Below, piece after piece: positions 11,960 to 22,773 of a DNA stretch of 40,923 nucleotides. The notes beneath the pieces were generated by a model. The model ran no database searches. It was not told where the DNA came from and was given only the letters and a program-made list of their open reading frames with translations. Where the stretch lies: the NCBI GenBank assembly GCA_027943245.1, contig JANDJZ010000377.1:1-40923 (forward strand), given 5' to 3'. Numbering within the stretch: position 1 is the stretch's first letter; every line of letters starts with the position of its first letter. This DNA comes from Acanthamoeba sp. SK_2022b. Lineage: Eukaryota; Discosea; Longamoebia; Acanthamoebidae. The position numbers and the translations under genes are program-made.

Positions 11960-13859
11960 CTAGCTTGACAGGTTAAAGGTATGGACTACACAGCACATCT
12001 TGCCTTCATTTGGGCCCAGCCACGACATGTAGACCTGTCCAATGGCGACCGAGAGGGAGAGCAAGTCACACACAAACACACGTCAGCCATCGGGATACCG
12101 TCACCATCTCATTCATTCCCTCCTTGGTGATTGCAGGCCACGCACCTGGGGCCGCATCCTGTGGTCGACGAAGCCATAAGCCATCGACCTGGTGCTGTGG
12201 GCCACCACCAGGTCGCCTTCAATAGAAGCTCCACCTTCGCCTCGGCCCCGGTCCTCCTCCTCCACTTCGCCGGTGTTCTCGGCCTCCCCGTGCGTCAGTC
12301 GAGGGTGGTCGCTGGTCATGGCACGCAGAGCAATGAAGCCAGCATGGCTGGCCTCGTCATGCGCATTGACAGCGAAGAATCGCTCGAGGGCTCGCCGCGC
12401 GCCCATGTCGGCCTCCATGCTTGCGTCCTGCAGCTCCCTACAGGTTGTCGAGGCCAGCATCGACTTGGTGATCTGTTCGCCCACCCCGCTGGCGCTGCAC
12501 GCCACGGCCACCTTTGGCGGTGGCCCCGAGGTTGGCGTCGGTGTCGACGAGCAGATGTCGAAGCCCGACGCCCAACAGCCGCAGCCGTAGAGCGCGGCCT
12601 CGCCCACCCGGCCCTCCCACTTCATCGCGATGCCGCCACTGGGAGTGGGGAGTAGGGACACGCAGTCGCAGACTGTCAGCTGCGATTCCAAAGGCGCAGC
12701 GCGGGCGAGGTGCATTACCTGGACACTCCGGCGGCGGTCCTCCCGGTGGAGTCGATGCAGATCGCGCCCACCGTGTCGTAGAGTTCTTCGTGATCGTCGT
12801 CATGGAACTCGCTGCTGCCTACTTCGTCGGCGCCCTCCCGCTCATCTGTGTTGTCTGCCACCTTCCGCCTCTTGTTGTCGTCCGCTACGCGCTTCGTCTT
12901 CCGCGCCTCCAGCTCTTCCCACAGCCGCAGGCGTGCGCTGTACTTTTCCCACGCGGCACGGGCTCGCGGCGCCACCATCGGATCGTCGCGGCTATCCTCG
13001 CCCGTAGCCGCCTGGCCGACGCCTTTGCTCTCGCGCTCGTCGCGGCTTCGCTTCTGACCTTGGCCTCGGCCTTGGCCTCGGTCGTGGGCCAGAGTGGCGA
13101 GTGTCGACAGCGGCAGCACGCCATCGACGCCGTGGGCCAGGCCCCATCGCCTGGCGCCCTCGCCCACCAGAAACCTGTGTCCGATGTGAGGGCGCGTCGC
13201 GTGAAGCAGGGAGCGCCAGGGCGGGGGGGCGTACATGGGAGGCACGCGGCCCAAGGGCAGGCGACCCCTGCGCTCGGCGGTCATGATGGCGTGCGCCAGC
13301 GTGATCGGGCTGCGTACGCCGGAAACGGCTCCCACAGCGCCGAATCCGCCGTCGCTCGAGGCATCGCCACCGGTGGCGCCCACCATCACGCTGGCGTCGC
13401 ACTCCACTTTCCCTGCGTGCGTGAATGTATGTAAATGTGTGCCGCTGGCCAGACAACGACGATAACGACGCACCATGGAGAGTTAGTGCGGAGCCAAAGC
13501 CAGCGTTTGTGACGGGGTCAGCCTCGAGCGATGCAATGGCGGCCACCACGGCATCCGCCGGCTTGGCCGTCTGCCCTGCCAGACGCACATAGAACAATTT
13601 AGACATCACAATTAATGTCTAATATTTTGGTCATCCTTCTTATGTGGCTTAATAACAGTAGTAAATTAAACTATTGTTTATATTGATTTTTTTGTGTAAA
13701 AAAATAAATAGGTATCTTGCCATTGTTGAGAAGAGCGCGAGCGGCGGAGAGAAGGGCTTCTTTCATGGCGCGCCTGAAGGCTGGAATATTTTTGGCACCG
13801 TGGTAGCCCGCGCCAGCATGCACCGCAACGAAGAACTGAGAGGGAGGGTGCCCATCCAT
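11960..13859 (-). CDS. TASP1: Taspase 1-like threonine aspartase
   Basis: Six exons: 13859-13721, 13575-13474, 13412-13235, 13174-12719, 12638-12146, 12034-11960; 480 residues, against 420 in human. It is an Ntn-hydrolase that cleaves itself and then uses the new N-terminal threonine to cut substrates after Asp; MLL-type regulators and TFIIA are known animal substrates. Landmarks are FVAVHAGAGYHG, DPVTNAGFGSALTLHG, VECDASVM, FGAVGAVSG, FLVGEGARRWG, and the autocleavage site YD/TVGAICID with the catalytic Thr near residue 274. GRVGEAALYGCGCWAS follows the AGVSSGG loop. The extra length is a charged segment before the cleavage site. The first intron is GC-AG. The short last exon (VYMSWLGPNEGK) fits the human GYMSAQDGK region. 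Confidence 0.9.
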
Positions 13860-14537
13860 CTGCGTGTCTCATGTCTCTGTCTTTCCTTTTTCTTTTCCTG
13901 TGTTTTCTTTATTACGTCACCGCAAAAAATGCCACGGAAATGGGTCGGACCAACCAGGATTCAAAGCGGGCAAAATGCTCATTTTCCGTGCGGAAAGTTG
14001 GGGTTGCGCCAAGGCGCCGTATCGCCTCGTACAGCTGTCATCACCACAAGCTTCCAAGAAAGGTTAGACAACAAGAAGAGGACTGACGTACGCACGCCTC
14101 CGAAGAGGAAACTCAGGCAGCGGTCAGGTGAATCCAGGCGAGAATATAAGGACGAGATCCGACACAGTTCAAGAAGATCTGTTTCGGTGTTCGATTCGTT
14201 CGGCCCCGAGGTATGGGTTCTTACTTTCGTTTTGCCTTCTTCTTCAGTACCATCCTCACGTCAGCCCTTGTCCATTCCTCGGGTTGTTTCGTGCTTTCGC
14301 CGCCAGCTCTCGTGTCTATCTTCGTCCGGCTACCCTGGTGGCTGTATAGCTACCTCATCTCGTCAGCAGCACCCTCCTCTGTACGCGCCTCTCGTTTGAT
14401 CGTCTTCTTTCCTTCTCCTCTCAGCGCCAACTTCTACTTCTGCTTTTCTTTCGTTTACCATCCTTAGAACGATCGATCGGTCTAATTTCAAGAACATCCA
14501 ATCAGTCAACAGACGCCTTGAGGGAGAAACGACAACA
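13860..14537. promoter_or_regulatory. Divergent promoter region (taspase 1 / RING protein)
   Basis: A 678-base head-to-head spacer. The part nearest the RING gene is pyrimidine-rich (TCTTCTTT runs). I see no convincing TATA box and no additional exon that joins in phase. Confidence 0.45.
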
Positions 14538-15579
14538 ATGGCCGACGCTACGCAGGCTCTGCTACATGTACAAAATCAATCCGATCCTCACGACAACGTT
14601 CTGGAGATGGGCAGCGATGTTGAAACCCGATCAAGAAGGCGAGACTCAGGCCGAAGCGGAGAAGAGGAAGGTCGTGGTCGGCCATTCGTGGACGCGGGAG
14701 GATCGAACACTACATCAGACGACGCGCAGCTGAAAGAAACGGTTACGGCAACATCCTCAAAAGGTGTAAATCATGTAGATGAGGAGGAGCAGGAGGAAGA
14801 CGCCTACGACAGCTGCTGCATCTGCTTTGAGGGGAAGGAGTACGTTTTGACGTCGTGCTGCCATCTGTTCTGCCTCCCCTGCATCACGAGATGGATCGAA
14901 ATCAGCAGCACCTGCCCAATCTGTAGAAACGAATTCGATGGCGGCGTGGAGCTCTACAATCTCATCGGTACCCTGTCCACCCTCGCCGCTCACTCGGCCC
15001 TGTCCCTTTCGGCCCATTTACAGCTTTGTGGTGTAGATGTTGTGCCACGAATTTGCGCAGTTCTTTTTCGCGTTCATTTACGGACTTTTATCGCTATTCG
15101 TCTGTGCAGGAACGGTGGAGGACACGATAAGAGCGATCAAGGAGGTGCACAAGCGAAAGCGCGAATTGGAGAGCAGGCGAAGAGAGCAGGCCCTGGCGAG
15201 GCAGGCGGCGGACGCGACATCAGTGTCATCCACCACGTGGGGCCTCTTCCACCAAGTGATGGAGCTTATCTTCCCGATGTCGGTCGACGGCGAGCGTATG
15301 ACGACGAACGGCAGGATGGCGATGGTCGAGGACGATGAGGATCCCGCGACGCTGGCGCCTCATCTCAATCTCACCCGAGTCGACCTTAACGCGCTCGCGA
15401 ATGGACGTCATGCGCCGACGCAGAACGTGGCCCTCGCACACAACAGCAACCGCCACACCGCCCATCACCAGCTCAACGTTGCTCCCTCGTTTCCCTTCCT
15501 CTCCTTCTGCTGCCTCCCACAGCCATCTCCCTCGGTTGCCCTGTCGCCCGTGTTTGCGAGGGGCATCAGAATCGACTGA
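14538..15579 (+). CDS. RING-type E3 ubiquitin ligase-like protein
   Basis: Two exons, 14538-14967 and 15110-15579, joined in phase (G|GA); 299 residues. A C3HC4 RING finger lies at about residues 93-132: CCICFEGKEYVL, then CCHLFCLPCITRW, then CPICRNEF. The short loop and the W before CPIC resemble the small RNF5/RMA group, but no C-terminal membrane anchor is visible. The N-terminus is acidic and disordered. After the RING is a charged helix (VHKRKRELESRRREQALARQ) that may be coiled coil. The role as a ubiquitin ligase is inferred from the RING alone. Confidence 0.78.
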
Positions 15580-16177
15580 TCGACCACAGCTATTAACGGC
15601 TCGAATCGAGCAGCGTGCCGCCCAAGGCTTCGACGAGACCAGATTATCAATTAACAACCCGAGAGCGGTGATTTCCACTTCATGCGAGGACCCTTGGGAC
15701 ACACGAAGCCTGAGCACGTTACGAGTGGAGCTGAACGGCCTGGCAAGGCGTAGCGAAACCTTTTTCTTCCTCCTCTTCTTTCTTTGTGTACACATCTCTT
15801 CTATTTCTGCTTCCCCGTTATCTCATCTTTTTGTACAAACCCCAACCCCCTCCCCGCTGTGCGTCCTCTTTTTGTAAAGCGAGCGCGTCAAATACACTGT
15901 ACCTTACTCACGCGCAAGCCCGGCGGTGAACACGGTGTGACACTTGGTGGGCGAGCTCCCGAATTGCACAAGGCTTTGCGTGGAGGATTCCACTAATGCT
16001 CGCGTCGTGTACGTGAGCCTTTCGGCGCCGTGCCATCGCCGTCCCCGTGACTAACCCTCGCCGTGTAGGCGGCAGCTACAGAAAAACGCCAACCCGCATC
16101 ACACGAGCTTGTGCTGCACTACAAAAGAGTACCGATCGGGTCGGTAGAAGTCTCCACCTACGAGGCGAGAGAAGACC
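15580..16177 (+). other. Intergenic region
   Basis: Spacer between the RING gene and the next + strand gene. A T-rich stretch at about 15760-15860 probably belongs to the RING gene 3' UTR. I see no further coding exon that can be supported. Confidence 0.5.
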
Positions 16178-16756
16178 ATGTCAAGCGAGTATCCTACCGA
16201 AGTATTTGGACTGCCCAGGAACGTGCAGGAGGCGATTGCCGGGTAGCTTGCACTCTTCCCCTCTCCACAGCCTTGAATCATCGGAGCAATGTTCGTTAGT
16301 TAACCACCCCCAAACAACAGGCATTGCCTTGATGAAGGAGAGAAGCTGCGAGACCAGGATCCCAACATCACACATATCCGAGGCACAGATGAAGAGCTTG
16401 TCACACCTGGAAACTATCCCAAGACAGGTGATGGCCTGCAAACGTGGTTATCCCCCTCCTTCAAGACCCTGATACGACGCGTGGATACAGGTCGTATGAG
16501 GCCCATGCCCGAAGAGGAGGCCGCCCACCAGAAGTACTTGGAGCGTGAGGCAAGACGCAGGGGCGAGGAGTACGACCAGCTGGAGGCAGAGACACAGGGC
16601 GGTGTGCCCACCAACGACACGGAGCTCTACCAGACCGAGAGGAGGGCGCTGGCAGAGGGCGACTTGCGCCTCAGGGCTGGCGAGCAGGGCTTCAAGCATC
16701 CTCATCCCCCGGCTGTGCGAGCCCTCAACAAGCTTGAAGGCAAGAGCGAGACCTAA
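16178..16756 (+). CDS. Hypothetical charged 166-residue protein
   Basis: Two exons, 16178-16242 and 16321-16756, joined in phase (GG|G), start with ATG in the context ACCATGTCA. The product begins MSSEYPTEVFGLPRNVQEAI and is hydrophilic throughout. The second half is rich in Glu/Arg and likely helical (EEEAAHQKYLEREARRRGEE). No signal peptide, membrane segment or known domain is recognised. The single frame stays open across 436 bases of the second exon, and intron borders are canonical, so it is probably a real gene. Function unknown. Confidence 0.6.
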
Positions 16757-17325
16757 CTTGAGAGATACAACTGTGTCAGCATGGCTGAAAGAAAAAATGT
16801 TATCCCTTAACAAAAAGCAAGCAGCACAGCCTTGCCTCTCTAGCCGTTTCTTGCACAAAAAAAAAGGTATCCCACGCATTCAACTCCAAATAAGTATTTC
16901 TTTTCAGTGAGTCCTCTTTATACAGGTGAATGCTGAGGCATGACCTTGCTGTCATTGATATTATGAAGCTTTGGCATTGTGTGGGAGGTGTGCACCTGCA
17001 AGCTGCCCCATCCCAATGGAGGCAACATGACATTGATGAGTGATGCTGGACCATGAACATGTGCTACCTTAACCTGGGTATGTCTGATGAAGAATGATTT
17101 GTATATATGACACTTTCATTAGTCATTTACTGATTGGTGCTCAAAAGAAGAGGTGATACACTTTTTTATAACTCTTTCTTTTTGCCCAAATCCAGGACAA
17201 AGTGAGGCCACCAACATTGAGTTCAACCAAGCTGGAGGAGGTAATCCAGGTGCTTTTGGAAATGGCCATACAACAACACTACAATACATGAGCCCACCAT
17301 TAGCATACAGGCAGTGTTGGCCAGC
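16757..17325. other. CpG-poor spacer left of the 5S cassette
   Basis: From about 16870 to 17325 the sequence has almost no CpG and is rich in TG and CA, unlike the neighbouring genes. Some short open stretches look coding-like (around 17190-17280) but none can be tied to a gene. The same composition resumes at 22928 beyond the 5S cassette. Confidence 0.6.
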
Positions 17326-17416
17326 GCCAGAAGCTCTGGAACACAAAAACCAGAACGTGCGAGGACGCTCCCACCTAGATGAAAGAGGGACACCAAAGGC
17401 GCAGCATGTTACTTGC

Positions 17417-17445
17417 GGATACGGCCATACTGCGCAGAAAGCACC
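17417..17445 (+). pseudogene. 5S rRNA gene, 5' fragment (nt 1-29)
   Basis: Starts GGATACGGCCATACTGCGCA and is identical to the first 29 bases of the intact 5S gene at 25074-24956. The gene is interrupted here by the LINE; its remainder is at 22765-22863. Confidence 0.93.
17437..17445 (+). repeat. Target site duplication, left copy
   Basis: GAAAGCACC, nucleotides 21-29 of the 5S gene, is repeated at 22765-22773 on the other side of the element. Confidence 0.9.
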
Positions 17446-17666
17446 ACTTCCAAAAACTTTCTGCCATGAACAAGGCCACAGCTCCTGCTCCCCCCCCTGA
17501 ACTCGGGTACACCCAACTCAAGAGATGAAGTGCTATTTTGTATGAAGCTTGGAACGGTCAATCCAAGGATAAAAAACAATGCCAGAAGACCTAGTCTTCC
17601 GCCAAACCCGCGCACAGACAGCATCATAATTAATCATACAAAACACTCGCATCTTCTCTCAGATAG

Positions 17667-18782
17667 ATGGACAAGGACACACCCACACCCTCTACCCATA
17701 AGCGAAAGCATGGAGACGAGCAGGAAGGCACCCGCACCTCAAAAACCACCCACCCTGAGTCTGAATGTAACCCCCCCAAATCACCAAAAAATTACCTCTC
17801 CCCCCAATTAACAAGAAAAAACCCACCCCACCGCCCAGCCCAACGACCAAACAAGAGACTCATTGCAACCGAAACTGAGGAGGAGAACACCACCCCCAGA
17901 CCCAGGCCAGGTCACGAAACGAATCCAACCCCAGTGCCCCAACCAACCCAAGATCCCGACTGTGGATGGGGCGCCAAATACGCACAAGGCTGGGGTCAGG
18001 ACCTAACCCCTGCTGGGACCAGCACCTACTCATCAATCGAAGCCATCATCAACAAAATTCGTAACACCACCCCAAGCGAAGACATTGAACAGGAGATCGC
18101 CAACGTCCTCGACTCCTATGTAGAAGCCAAGAACAAGTCCATCGAGAGGACAATGAAGGTATCGACGATCGAACTGGCAGTCCTCAGAGACGCAGTCGTG
18201 AAGGCCAGAGGAGGCGGCACCCCCCAAGAAGAGGAAGACCCAACAGTCTCAGTTATAGTCACCGAGAACGTCAAGGAGGACTGGAACGCCGTACGCTCCT
18301 TCTTCAACGACATCAGGGGACTCGACCTGGAGAACACCGTCCTGTTCCTGCAGACAAACAAATGTGCAGCAATCATAGCCTTCAAATCAGAAGAACACCG
18401 CACCCACGCCCTCGACAAGATCCGCAACTCCGGGAAGGAATGGCACATCGTCTCCTCCATCCCCTCACTAAAACTCGACTGTGCCCTCGACACCCCCCAC
18501 ACGGCTTACATCTACGCCCCAGACCTCCCGCTAGAAGCCCTCGAGACAATCTCCCCCTCCCCCATCAAATTGGCTAAAACAACAAATGGGTCCATCACAG
18601 TCTCGTTCTACAGGGCAGAAGACTCCGCCGCGTTCATCGCACTCCGCTCCATCGAGACTCCCTCGGGACTGGTGAACATCTCCGACTCCTACATCGGGAA
18701 GACAGAATTCAAGCTGCGCCTGAAAGGAGAGAGACTAACGTGGGAAGAACCCAGAAAACGCGGAATCGGTCGTGGACATTAG
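17667..18782 (+). CDS. LINE ORF1 (putative RNA chaperone)
   Basis: An uninterrupted 371-residue frame with ATG start. Residues about 1-110 are Pro/Thr/Lys-rich and disordered. Residues about 115-175 contain a helical segment (IEQEIANVLDSYVEAKNKSI) that could oligomerise. The second half has two stretches that look like RRM-type beta-alpha folds (DPTVSVIVTENVKEDW... and TAYIYAPDLPLEALETI...). No CCHC knuckle is present. ORF1 proteins of APE-type LINEs bind the element RNA; that role is inferred by position and composition. The stop at 18780-18782 lies inside the open ORF2 frame. Confidence 0.75.
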   Translation: MDKDTPTPSTHKRKHGDEQEGTRTSKTTHPESECNPPKSPKNYLSPQLTRKNPPHRPAQRPNKRLIATETEEENTTPRPRPGHETNPTPVPQPTQDPDCGWGAKYAQGWGQDLTPAGTSTYSSIEAIINKIRNTTPSEDIEQEIANVLDSYVEAKNKSIERTMKVSTIELAVLRDAVVKARGGGTPQEEEDPTVSVIVTENVKEDWNAVRSFFNDIRGLDLENTVLFLQTNKCAAIIAFKSEEHRTHALDKIRNSGKEWHIVSSIPSLKLDCALDTPHTAYIYAPDLPLEALETISPSPIKLAKTTNGSITVSFYRAEDSAAFIALRSIETPSGLVNISDSYIGKTEFKLRLKGERLTWEEPRKRGIGRGH

Positions 18783-21700
18783 TAATCCAACACCCACAAT
18801 CCCACCAAACCCTCTCCTGACGGTCAGCACCTTAAATGTACGAGGGGGCCTTTCCCAAAAAATGGACCACATCATACACCACTTCAATAAAAAACAACTC
18901 GACATACTCATCCTCACAGAAACCAAGACCTTCCATGAAGAATGGACCAGAATCACCCCGTACGGCTTTACTGTCACTCACAACGCCCCCTCAATTACCC
19001 AAAAAACAAGACAAGGAGGGTTAGCAGCACTATACCGCAACAACATCGCACACCTCATCACAATGGAACAGCTAAACCAAATCCACCACCAACACCTTCT
19101 CCACATATCATTCAGGGCCAACAACACCCCTGCCATGCATATAATAGGAGTCTACACACCTCACGAAAACAGAAACTTCTTCAACAACACAGTCCTCCCT
19201 ATCACAAAGAAGCTAACAGAGTCAAACCCAACTATACTAATAGGCGACTTCAACGCGTGCGCACACAAGATAGACAAGAAGAACCCAAAAGGCTACATCA
19301 GTCCACACTTAATAAACCTAATGGAAATGTGCGCGCTAAAAGATGCCTTCTGAGCACTCCACCCAACAAAACAGACCTTCTCCTGGACCAGAGTTGAAAA
19401 GAACGGCAGTATCCAAGCTACTAGGATAGACACTGCACTAATATCACACCACATAACCCCGATCAACGCCTCATACTCACCCACACTGGTTGACACAGAC
19501 CACCTAGCCTTCACATGCAGCTGGAGAAGAAACAACTACAACCCCTTCACCCCAGTGACTTACTGCAGAGCATTCAAAAGCAGACTTACCCAAGAAGAGG
19601 CTATACTCTTCAATGAACAGATCAGCAACTGTACCTACACTGACATCAGAGACAGAATCGCAACAGTGGTGGCCGCCACCATCCCAACCCCCCCTCCTAA
19701 CAAAGCATGTAAACTAAACAAAGAAACTGCAAAACTAGTAAAAAAGTATGGCAAGCTCACATGAAGCATCCACAGACTATTAGCCACAGGCTCCCTCAAG
19801 CCAAAAGAAAGAGCACTTTTCTCAAGTAACGACAACAACGAATGGCTCACCAAAGCAAAAGCCAAATCACTCCGTAGACAGATGCGCAAAGCAATCCGCT
19901 CACAAAATAAAATAAAAATAAACACAAACGTCATGAGACAGCGCAGAGATGCCAACCTCACTAACCAACTCCACTTCAAGAGACTTAAATCACTCCTACA
20001 CCCAAGAACCAACTCCCTACCACTAAACGTGCTAAATGAGCACCATGAACTGGTTACAGACCCGAAGGTAATCAAAGACGTAACCCGCACCTTCTGGTGT
20101 AGCTTGTTCACAAAAGGCCCTGCCCCAACAACCCCTATCCTGAACTGTTACACTAAAGAACGCCCACGCCTTACCATTAAAGATAATGAACAGATAACCA
20201 GACCCATCACACTGCAAGAACTAAATGACACCCTCGCAAAGATAAAAACAGATTCAGCCCCAGGCCCAGATGAAATCAACAACGCAATGCTCAAAGCCCT
20301 CAATGACAGAAACCGAGAGAGTGTAGGGTCAGTCATTGCTGAGTTAAGGAACGAGAGGAGATTCCCTGCCACACAGAGCCATAACACTTACCCTTCGCTA
20401 CTACAGCGCCTCCCCAACTCTCCAAGAACTAATAAACAAATTGTACGACAATGCAAACACCACGGTGTGCACCCGCTATGGTGACACAGCCTCCTTCCCA
20501 ACGGACAAAGGGGTAAAACAAGGAGACCCTCTATCCCCTCTCCTCTGGAACCTGTTCATCAACCCAATAGTAGAACAGCTTCTACACACCCGCTCTGCTC
20601 ACTCAACATCGCAAGGGGAAAAAATTGGCAACACGGCCTTTGCAGACGACCTCACCTTACTCAGCAGCTCTGGCGCCGACCTAGCTGAATCGCTGGCACT
20701 CATTCAAAACTTCTGCAACTACCACAGACTCCAAATCAGCCCCAGTAAGTCCATCATTGCAACCACCTCACTAGAAACCCTGTCCCTAGCAGTAGACACC
20801 CCAACAGGACCCCAACTCATACCCAACCTAGACAAGAACAAAAGCGTCAAATACCTAGGCGCCCATATCCAGTTTGACCAACGCAAACCCAATGAACACT
20901 CCCTCACAAAGGAGTTCAAAAAGAAAGCAAACTTCATCTCATCAAAAAGGATGAGCGCAGAAGCCAAAGCACACTTCCTGAACACATATGCCTTCCCAAC
21001 CATCCTCTATGACACCCCATCGCGTCCCCTCACTAAAAAAGCAGCAAACAATATAGACTGCGTGGCACGCAGAGTTATAATAAACGAACTGCACATCCGC
21101 AGCTGGTATGACAAAAACATTATGTACAGCCCAGATGGGACGGGCCTCTCACTCACTGAATTGGGCACAGCCCAACGATGGGCTGCCCTATCCACCCTAA
21201 CCTCCATTTTCAACGGACCGGACTCACTAGCGCAGATCACAACAGCAAACAACCTAGCACTCTACCAAGACAAATCGCCAGACTTCCCCTTCCATGGCAA
21301 ACCAACTTTGCGCCATAACCTCCCCACCATAGCCGCCTTTATAGCAGCAGCTAAAGAATGCGAGGTCCAAGTAATTTTCCCACGCTTAGCACACCCAAAC
21401 AACACCCACACACAACCAACCCAACCCCCACCGATCCCGCCCACACCCCACACGCTAGACGTCTTCACCGATGGGTCCTTGAAAAATAGAGCAGCGGGTA
21501 GTGGTGTGGTCTTTCACTCCCACCCAAAGCCAATCATACTAACCCTCAGAACCCCTAGGGAACAATCAAATAATAATGCCGAGCTACACAGTATAGGAAT
21601 TGCCCTGAAACACACGCCACGCGGCACCCCAGAAATCAGGATCTTTATGGACAGCCAATACGCCATAAAGACTGCTGATGAGGCAGCAAGAAAAGGCGCA

Positions 21701-22438
21701 GACCTCCCGCCACCCCCCTCAGCCTACGCCCAAGAAAGGGTGATCGTCCAAGACGACTTCTCCTCCTCCCCAATCCCCAGATGGATCCTCCTACGCAAAT
21801 GGAAGGACCAATGGGACAGACCCCCCCCAGGAACCCCCAAGCAAAAAGCCCTAGCCAGCCACCCTGACATGGCCCTATACGGTTTCTTACTTAGAGCCAC
21901 TAAAAATCTCCTCCCCCTGTGAGCCAACCTTCACCAATCCTCCTCTAACCCAGTGCACGCAACCCCCACCTGCATCTGGTGTGAGCACAACAACCAGGGA
22001 CACAAACTGGAAGACCTGGACCATGTCCTAGCCTCCTGCCCAGCACATGAAACTACACGACGTGAAGCGCAAACGTCTCTAAACACCATCGCGAAGAAAC
22101 TGGACTCTATCCCCCTTATCCCCACCGCCTCAGCTACAGACTGGCTGGGCGTACAATGAATCCCAAAAGGACGCTCCGACAGCCACTACAAGACCTTCCG
22201 CGCCATCCAGGCCACACTCCTCGCCACAAGCCACCGCATCTGGATCGACCAGTGCCTCTACCTGAATGCCTTGGGCCTCACATGCTCTGCGCAGCGCAAG
22301 ACAGCCCCTCCCGCCCCAGCAACAGCTGGGGTCGGAAAGGCTAGCGCATCGACAGGTGCAGGGACCCACAACGCCGTCCAGGACCACCGCCGACCGAACC
22401 CAGCCCGACCAACCGATGATGCGACACTAGATGACTGA
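18738..22438 (+). pseudogene. LINE ORF2, damaged (endonuclease, RT, RNase H, zinc knuckle)
   Basis: The frame is open from 18738, overlaps ORF1 by 45 bases and has no ATG before the endonuclease motif TLNVRGG. The APE domain follows with LTETK, GDFNA and TDHLAF. In-frame TGA codons fall at 19351 and 19762. RT begins with SAPGPDEINNAML, then the frame shifts near 20350-20390, where the expected block with catalytic motif A is missing. RT resumes with LINKLYDNA, GVKQGDPLSPLLWNLF (motif B) and FADDLTLL (motif C). RNase H shows DVFTDGS, NNAELHSI and MDSQYAI. After TGA at 21920 comes a knuckle (CIWCEH...HVLASCPAHE), then TGA at 22157 and a probable terminal TGA at 22436. No TAA or TAG interrupts either frame. 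The copy is not expected to make an active enzyme. Confidence 0.88.
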
Positions 22439-22537
22439 CCACAACAAGCCAACACAGCCAACACACCAACCCCGACCTTCACTGAGACCGTGGACCCGAC
22501 CGACCAACCCGACCATCCTCCCTGGGCGCACTCTTTT

Positions 22538-22563
22538 CCCCTCTCAAGCTGAGAGGGGTTTTT
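22538..22563 (+). other. Perfect hairpin followed by T-run in LINE 3' UTR
   Basis: CCCCTCTCA-AGC-TGAGAGGGG forms a 9-bp stem with a 3-base loop, followed at once by TTTTT. It lies about 200 bases before the element end and is a candidate for RT recognition or for transcript termination. Confidence 0.75.
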
Positions 22564-22764
22564 AATGAGGCGCCCCACCGACGCAGACGCCGCACAAGCA
22601 AAGACGAAAACTTTCCCCTCCTGTGGGAGGGACGGTGACCAGCTCCCAGCCGAATCCAAGGACCAGAGTGAGAGACTGCCATCACCACAGTGGGGGCTAC
22701 TGGGCAAACGCCAGAGGCCGCACAGGCACACGGTTAACCACTTTAACGACCATTACATGAACAT

Positions 22765-22773
22765 GAAAGCACC
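22765..22773 (+). repeat. Target site duplication, right copy
   Basis: GAAAGCACC, identical to 17437-17445; here it is followed by the rest of the 5S gene. Confidence 0.9.

Larger units (their letters stand above)
17326..17445 (+). repeat. 5S cassette, left copy, 5' portion (inverted repeat arm)
   Basis: These 120 bases match the reverse complement of the upper part of 24892-25165, with two differences noticed (17346 and 17370, both transitions). They contain the upstream flank and nucleotides 1-29 of a 5S gene. With 22774-22927 the total is 274 bases, the same as the intact copy. Confidence 0.9.
17446..22764 (+). mobile_element. APE-type non-LTR retrotransposon inserted in a 5S rRNA gene
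   Basis: About 5.3 kb bounded by the 9-bp duplication GAAAGCACC, with 5S sequence on both sides. It has a 5' UTR of about 220 bases, ORF1 (17667-18782), a damaged ORF2 (apurinic-type endonuclease, reverse transcriptase, RNase H, CCHC knuckle), and a 3' tail with a perfect hairpin at 22538-22558. There is no poly(A) or simple-repeat tail; the element ends ...TTACATGAACAT. Its sense strand is A/C-rich and G-poor, unlike the host genes. The domain order with a C-terminal RNase H fits the I/R1/LOA/Tad side of LINE diversity. Insertion in a multicopy RNA gene with a short exact duplication and no tail is the behaviour of site-specific LINEs such as R1/R2 in 28S. The first bases after the junction (ACTTCC) resemble 5S nucleotides 30-35 (GCTTCC). 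Confidence 0.93.
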
